Assembly (NCBI GenBank): GCA_002436015.1
Contig: DIXJ01000015.1
Location: forward strand, 188,661 to 252,660
Direction: 5' to 3'
Length of the DNA stretch: 64,000 nucleotides
DNA from: Synergistaceae bacterium UBA6083
GTDB taxonomy: Bacteria; Synergistota; Synergistia; Synergistales; 79-D21
Part shown: piece after piece, positions 60,384 to 64,000 of the stretch
Numbering within the stretch: position 1 is the stretch's first letter
Layout: each line of letters begins with the position of its first letter
Notes under the pieces: model-generated
What the model was told of the DNA's origin: nothing
Database searches by the model: none
What the model saw: the letters and a program-made list of their open reading frames with translations, nothing else
Program-made: the position numbers and the translations under genes

Positions 60384-60869
60384 CTAGGCGTGCCCTTGCT
60401 GGGAGTGTTCCACCCACCCCCGGTCAAGATCGGAGATCATGTCCCTCAGTTCCTGGAGATCGTAGTCGATGTACTCGATGAAACAGACAAGGTCGGACGT
60501 GCAGTTGAGGTTAACAAGGACTTCGGGTTCTTCCGCCATCTCCATCCCCTCCTTAGAAACGGGCCGGGCCCGGTGCCTCTTCATGACCTCGTCCTTCACC
60601 TCGCTGTCCATCTGCATGAGGACGAGGACTTCCTCGTCGGTCCGCCATAGGTACTCCGGGGGCAGGTAAAGCGTTTCGTCCAGGTCGCCGATCGCGTAGG
60701 TGAACATGACCCTGCCGCTGGGGCCGACCTCGATCTCGGTGATCACGATATCCCTCTCGTCTTCTTCCACCCCGTAATAGGCCTTGACGTAAAGGTGGCA
60801 GAGCTCAACAGCCCTCTCCTCCAGCTTGCGGCGCAACTCGACGTAGGATTCGAATTCGCTTTTTCTCAC
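60384..60869 (-). CDS. Hypothetical acidic protein (161 aa)
   Basis: Starts at GTG 60869 with AAGGAG ten bases upstream; an in-frame GTG at 60878 sits too close to the SD. The protein is acidic and mixed alpha/beta: charged helix ELRRKLEERAVELCHLYVKAYYG, beta strands ITEIEVGPSGRVMFTYAIG, and a C-terminal acidic helix. No family recognised. It stands alone with its own terminator, upstream of the second attenuator on the other strand. Confidence 0.7.
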   Translation of the reverse strand: MRKSEFESYVELRRKLEERAVELCHLYVKAYYGVEEDERDIVITEIEVGPSGRVMFTYAIGDLDETLYLPPEYLWRTDEEVLVLMQMDSEVKDEVMKRHRARPVSKEGMEMAEEPEVLVNLNCTSDLVCFIEYIDYDLQELRDMISDLDRGWVEHSQQGHA

Positions 60870-60961
60870 ACTATGCACGCTCCTTCCGCTTTGGAAGCAT
60901 TATACCCCACTATTGCGCTAAAAGGGTAGACCGAGGTTAAAGTCTGACTTTTGCCGCGGCC

Positions 60962-60990
60962 TTGACAACCCGTTTAATCGATGCTATAAA
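60962..60990 (+). promoter_or_regulatory. Consensus sigma-70 promoter of leader/attenuator L2
   Basis: TTGACA (60962-60967), a 17-base spacer and TATAAA (60985-60990). Predicted start near 60997, about 28 bases before the leader ATG. Confidence 0.88.
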
Positions 60991-61024
60991 GCACCACAAT
61001 ATCTGCAATTCGCGGAGGAAGAAA

Positions 61025-61120
61025 ATGAGACTTCATTCCGACACTCCTAAAAAGAACCACCTCTTCACCGTTCGTTATTATTTTACCGGCGTGGGACCCC
61101 CTCGATGGGCCGACGCCTAG
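61025..61120 (+). CDS. Leader peptide L2, aromatic-residue rich (31 aa)
   Basis: A 31-codon ORF behind GGAGGAA (61014-61020). Residues 12-20 read HLFTVRYYF, with Phe and Tyr codons clustered, then TGVGPPRWADA and UAG. The codons for G-P-P overlap an 8-base segment (61093-61100) that pairs with the terminator 5' arm. The Trp is after that segment, so Trp starvation would be read differently. The layout matches leader L1 step for step. The next gene is a phenylacetate-CoA ligase, so it probably senses charged tRNA-Phe/Tyr. Confidence 0.75.
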   Translation: MRLHSDTPKKNHLFTVRYYFTGVGPPRWADA

Positions 61121-61178
61121 GCGTCCGTGCCGTTCGAGGCCGGGGTCCCCAAAAGGGGACCCCGGCCTTTTTTTTATT
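61093..61178 (+). promoter_or_regulatory. Attenuator L2: antiterminator segment and terminator
   Basis: The terminator is a perfect 13-bp stem (61138-61150 with 61155-61167), an AAAA loop and eight T residues (61168-61175). GGGACCCC at 61093-61100 is the exact complement of GGGGTCCC at 61142-61149, giving an 8-bp antiterminator. GACGCCTAGGCGTC (61112-61125) is a perfect palindrome around the UAG stop. The arrangement mirrors L1 (8-bp antiterminator, stop-codon hairpin, strong terminator). Confidence 0.78.
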
Positions 61179-61204
61179 ATTTTCCGAAGGGAGACGTGAT
61201 TGGG

Positions 61205-62449
61205 ATGGAATGGGAACAGGGAAGCATGGAAGCGCTGCAGAGAACCGTAAGGCGGGTTTGGGATAGGGTTCCGCTCACCCGGGGCAAGATGGAACAGGCC
61301 GGAGTGACCCCTGACGACATCAGGAGGCCCGAAGACCTTCGCCGCCTGCCCTTCACCACCAAGCAGGACATGCGGGACGCCTACCCCACGGGCCTGCTGG
61401 CCTGCGACAAGCGGGACCTCGTGCGCTTCCACGCTTCGTCGGGAACGACGGGCAAGCCCACCGTCGTGGGATACACGAAAAACGACATCGCCACCTGGAC
61501 CGAGTGCATGGCCAACTGCCTCGAGACCGCGGGCGTCACCGCGGACGACATTTTCCAGGTGATCCTCGGCTACGGCCTCTTCACCGGCGCGCTGGGCTTC
61601 CACTACGGGGCCGAGGCCCTCGGGGCCGCCGTGGTCCCCACGGGCGGCGGCTTCACCGAGCGGCAGCTCCTCCTGATGGAAGACCTGGGCACGACCGTCC
61701 TCACCAGCACCCCGTCCTACGCCCTGCACCTGGCCGAGCTGATCAGGGAAAGGAACCTGCGGGATCGCTTTCCCCTGCGGATGGTGATCCTCGGCGGCGA
61801 AGCCTGGTCCGAGGCCATGCGCGACCGCATCGAGAAGGAACTGGACGTCGTCGCCATCGACTCCTACGGACTTTCCGAGATCATCGGCCCCGGCGTGGCC
61901 ATGGAATGCGGCCACCGCAACGGGCTTCACCTGAACAACCGGCATTTCCTGGCCGAGATCATCGACCCCGTCACCGGTGAAGTGCTCCCGGACGGAGAGG
62001 AAGGCGAACTGGTCATCACCACGATCACCAAGGAGGCCATGCCCCTGGTGCGCTACCGGACCCGGGACCTCACCCGCATCATCCCGGAAGCGTGCCCCTG
62101 CGGCCGGACGGGCGTCCGCCTGGCCCGCGTCAAGGGACGCAGCGACGACATGATCATCATCCGCGGCGTGAACGTCTACCCGTCGCAGGTGGAAGCCCTG
62201 CTGGCCAGGATTTCCGGACTGTCCCTGAACTACCAGCTCGAGATCAGCGAGAAGGATTACATGAAGGAATTGACGGTCCACTGCGAATCGGAGGAACTGC
62301 TGGACGCGGAAGCCGCGGGGAAACTGGGCCGCACGGCGTCTAAGAAACTCAACGAAGGACTCGGCATCCGGGTCGGCTTCAACCTGCTGGTTCCCGGCAT
62401 CCTGGAACGCTCTTCCGGCAAGGCAGTCCGAGTCAAAAAAGCGGCTTAA
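61205..62449 (+). CDS. paaK: Phenylacetate-CoA ligase family (arylacetate-CoA ligase)
   Basis: 414 residues from ATG 61205 (GGGAG about eleven bases upstream). ANL fold: SSGTTGKPTVVGYT (P-loop), YGLSEIIGPGVAMEC, RTRDLTRI and a C-terminal RGVNVYPSQVE. Converts arylacetates plus ATP and CoA to aryl-acetyl-CoA and AMP. The leader peptide upstream has Phe/Tyr control codons, which suggests that the enzyme is induced when aromatic amino acids are short. Together with an indolepyruvate oxidoreductase, as known in methanogens, it would rebuild Phe/Tyr/Trp from environmental arylacetates. That partner gene is not in the window. Confidence 0.9.
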   Translation: MEWEQGSMEALQRTVRRVWDRVPLTRGKMEQAGVTPDDIRRPEDLRRLPFTTKQDMRDAYPTGLLACDKRDLVRFHASSGTTGKPTVVGYTKNDIATWTECMANCLETAGVTADDIFQVILGYGLFTGALGFHYGAEALGAAVVPTGGGFTERQLLLMEDLGTTVLTSTPSYALHLAELIRERNLRDRFPLRMVILGGEAWSEAMRDRIEKELDVVAIDSYGLSEIIGPGVAMECGHRNGLHLNNRHFLAEIIDPVTGEVLPDGEEGELVITTITKEAMPLVRYRTRDLTRIIPEACPCGRTGVRLARVKGRSDDMIIIRGVNVYPSQVEALLARISGLSLNYQLEISEKDYMKELTVHCESEELLDAEAAGKLGRTASKKLNEGLGIRVGFNLLVPGILERSSGKAVRVKKAA

Positions 62450-62469
62450 ATCGCAAGGAGGGAACGATC

Positions 62470-62643
62470 ATGATGGACAGCAAGAACGTACGGCTTCATA
62501 CGGAAATCGGGACCACGAGAGGAATCGACGCGGAAGCGCTGCTCGACGAACAGACCGGCCTGGCCCTGGCCTACCAGGAAGCCCGGACGGCCACGGGATT
62601 CTTGACCGAGTGGGAGCGCTCCCACCCGGCGCGGGGACGCTGA
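62470..62643 (+). CDS. Orphan 57-residue protein after paaK
   Basis: ATG 62470 (followed by a second ATG) with AAGGAGG seven bases upstream; the stop is at 62641. The protein is mostly helical, with ALLDEQTGLALAYQEAR in the centre and a basic tail. It lies 20 bases after paaK and is likely co-transcribed. No family recognised. A tidy SD and conserved-looking helical composition make a real gene more likely than chance. Confidence 0.6.
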   Translation: MMDSKNVRLHTEIGTTRGIDAEALLDEQTGLALAYQEARTATGFLTEWERSHPARGR

Positions 62644-62695
62644 CTTCTTTACCCGGCAGACCTGAGGGGGACCCTTGAAACAGTAAGGGCCTCCC

Positions 62696-63091
62696 TCAGC
62701 GCGGCCTGAAATCGAACGAGGCGGAGTTCATGCAGTAGCGCTTGCCCTCGGGGGGCGGCCCGTCCTCGAACACGTGCCCCAGGTGAGCGTCGCAGCGCGC
62801 GCAGACCACTTCGACCCGCCGCATGAACAGGCTTTTGTCCTCCCGGGTTTCCACGCTTTCCTCGCCCAGGGGCTTTTTGAAGCTGGGCCACCCGGTGCCG
62901 GAATCGAACTTGTCTCTCGAGTCGAAAAGCTCATTTCCGCAGCAGACGCAAACGTAAGTGCCGTCCTCGTGATGGTCCCAGTACTTCCCGCTGAACGCCC
63001 GCTCCGTCTCCTTTTTCCGCGTGACCAGGAACTGCTCCGGCGTCAGCTGCTTCGCCCAGTCGTCCTCGAACTTCTCGATTTTTTCGACCAT
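62696..63091 (-). CDS. msrB: Peptide methionine (R)-S-oxide reductase MsrB
   Basis: 131 residues. Repairs R-methionine sulfoxide. The zinc site is C48-x2-C51 and C97-x2-C100 (YVCVCCGNELF, VVCARCDAHLGHVF). The catalytic cysteine is C120 in KRYCMNSASFDF, and TGWPSFKKP is the substrate loop. All key residues are intact. The gene is immediately followed upstream by the truncated deaminase (5 bases). Confidence 0.96.
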   Translation of the reverse strand: MVEKIEKFEDDWAKQLTPEQFLVTRKKETERAFSGKYWDHHEDGTYVCVCCGNELFDSRDKFDSGTGWPSFKKPLGEESVETREDKSLFMRRVEVVCARCDAHLGHVFEDGPPPEGKRYCMNSASFDFRPR

Positions 63092-63095
63092 CGGT

Positions 63096-63386
63096 TCAGC
63101 CCTCCTTTCGGTTCACGCCCTTCACCTTCAGCCCCTTGTAAAGGGCCTTGATCGACTCGATCTCCCGCAACAGCGCTTCCCTGCGGGGCGATTGCGCCGC
63201 CAGGTCACGGATGGGAACCATCCTGAAAAAAGCATTCTCCTGTCGAAGCCTCTTCGCCCCGAAAAGTTCGTCCAGGATCTCGAGGTCACCCGGCATGGCA
63301 AAATCAAGAGCGGTCTCCCGGTAGTCGAACAGGTAGCGGATCTCGCGAAAACCGCACCAGGCCAGGGCCGCTGCGCACATGGGGCA
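63096..63386 (-). pseudogene. 5'-truncated nucleoside/cytidine deaminase-like gene
   Basis: The reading frame from CPMCAAALAWCGFREIRY to the C terminus matches the intact paralogue downstream closely (CGFREIR, LFDY, MPGDL, LNELFG, ENAFFRM, IRD). It has no HGE zinc/proton-shuttle half and no proper N terminus. Homology to the paralogue ends just before the first zinc-cysteine codon, near 63386; an in-frame ATG at about 63431 is not homologous. It is the residue of a gene whose 5' part was lost at a junction. Confidence 0.8.
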
Positions 63387-63533
63387 TAGTGTGTGAACTA
63401 AATATGAGTTTAGGCAGGGAATTGGGAGCAATTGAAGGTAAGTGATTTCTCTGTTCTAGGCCCAGTCTCTCTGCGGTTGCCGAGCGCAAAAAAACGGCTT
63501 CGTCTGTTCTCTGTCTTACTGTGTCTGTATTAT
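63387..63533. other. AT-richer junction between truncated and intact deaminase genes
   Basis: Base composition drops sharply to the right of 63386. CTAAA-TATGAG-TTTAG (63398-63413) is a small inverted repeat at the junction. No ORF with an SD is visible. It may be a recombination scar or an assembly join. Confidence 0.4.
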
Positions 63534-64000
63534 CTACCAATCCACTCCTTTTACACGCAGCGCTTTGTATAGCCCCTTAATTTCCTCAATTTCCCTCATG
63601 TAACGATCCCTTTCTTGATTTCTCTCTGCCATGTCTCGTATTGAAAGCATCCGAAAGAAAGCATTTTCATGCCGTGTTTCATGGACCCCGAACAATTCAT
63701 TCAGGATTGCCAAATCACCTGGCATAGAAAAGTCTTCCGCTGTTTCCTTATAGTCAAATAAGAATCGGATCTCTCGAAAACCGCACCACGCAAGCGAGGA
63801 AAGGCACATTGAGCAAGGTTCATGGGAACTTAGAAAGATTACCTTAGCTGGGTCCGGTCTGTTGGGAAGTGCGTAGAATGCATGGATCGTGGCGATCTCG
63901 CCATGCAGGGTCGGATCCTCCTCCCGACGGTTGCTGCCCGCGACCACCAAGTCTAGGTTGGGTCCAGCAAGGACCTGACCTGCCCCCATTGTTTGTACCA
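63534..64000 (-). CDS. Nucleoside/cytidine deaminase family protein (N terminus outside window)
   Basis: 156 residues are visible and the frame continues past the window edge without a stop. HGE in DPTLHGEIATI and PCxxC in SSHEPCSMCLSSLAWCGF are the zinc site of the CDA/TadA/guanine-deaminase group; the FREIRFLFDYKE region is shared with the truncated copy. Its codon usage is noticeably more AT-rich than the rest of the window, suggesting horizontal origin or a contig junction. The substrate is uncertain. Confidence 0.8.
   Translation of the reverse strand, partial: VQTMGAGQVLAGPNLDLVVAGSNRREEDPTLHGEIATIHAFYALPNRPDPAKVIFLSSHEPCSMCLSSLAWCGFREIRFLFDYKETAEDFSMPGDLAILNELFGVHETRHENAFFRMLSIRDMAERNQERDRYMREIEEIKGLYKALRVKGVDW

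Noticed and set aside
1..64000. tRNA, rRNA, CRISPR repeats, intact insertion sequences
   Set aside because: No cloverleaf-sized gap sequence, no regular repeat array and no transposase-like ORF was seen.

Overview
The window is bacterial, GC-rich and very gene-dense: no gap between genes exceeds 300 bases, many genes overlap by 4 to 28 bases, and TTG or GTG starts behind good Shine-Dalgarno sequences are common. It carries Gram-negative envelope genes (AsmA/TamB-like, SYLF, rhomboid), many amino-acid-handling enzymes (amino-acid racemase, FAD amino-acid oxidoreductase, diaminopimelate-dehydrogenase-like, acetolactate-synthase-like, SHMT, homoserine dehydrogenase, arylacetate-CoA ligase), and several c-di-GMP and two-component proteins. 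My best guess is an anaerobic amino-acid-fermenting member of Synergistota. This is inference from content and GC; no rRNA gene is present to settle it. I see no tRNA, rRNA, CRISPR array, intact insertion sequence or phage.

Layout. 1-4.7 kb: tail of an M3 peptidase, a class V aminotransferase, homoserine dehydrogenase, and a PAS histidine kinase/NarL-type regulator pair. 4.7-10.2 kb: a DAK2-DegV fusion, a DUF1295 membrane protein, an MFS transporter, a rhomboid protease and a SDH-type ClpP-fold membrane protease. 10.2-10.8 kb: a strong promoter, a Leu/Val/Ile-rich leader peptide, an attenuator and a 55-residue orphan protein. 10.8-22.7 kb: housekeeping and transport genes (HD-GYP, UspA, YqiA-like esterase, panB, EamA, a Ski2-like helicase with 3-methyladenine glycosylase, carbonic anhydrase, radical SAM, pyridoxal kinase family, DUF2156, MFS, cupin). 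22.7-32 kb: a giant AsmA/TamB-like protein, glyA, and a TetR-controlled HlyD/ABC-2 efflux operon whose permease has a 3' frameshift. 32-39 kb: amino-acid metabolism (acetolactate-synthase-like, Ddh-like, ferritin-like, small zincin, FAD oxidoreductase, proline-racemase family, YhcH). 40-45.6 kb: dnaK-cbpA-clpB. 45.7-60.9 kb: PpnP, HD hydrolase, GGDEF cyclase, SYLF, molybdopterin oxidoreductase, copper ATPase, cupin, a secreted orphan, a hydrolase with a membrane tail, a TPR protein, acyl-CoA synthetase, HAD hydrolase and an orphan. 61-62.6 kb: a second promoter-leader-attenuator, rich in Phe/Tyr codons, upstream of paaK and a 57-residue orphan. 62.7-64 kb: msrB, a 5'-truncated deaminase, and an AT-richer intact relative of it running off the window.

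The most interesting signal is the pair of attenuators, 50 kb apart. Each has a consensus promoter with a 17-base spacer, an SD and a 30-31 codon leader ORF carrying a run of regulatory codons. Each also has an 8-base segment over the Gly-Pro codons that can pair with the 5' arm of the terminator, a small hairpin around the UAG stop, and a perfect 12-13 bp terminator with a U run. One reads aromatic codons and controls arylacetate-CoA ligase, which suggests aromatic amino-acid synthesis by arylacetate salvage. The other reads branched-chain codons and controls an unrecognised small protein.
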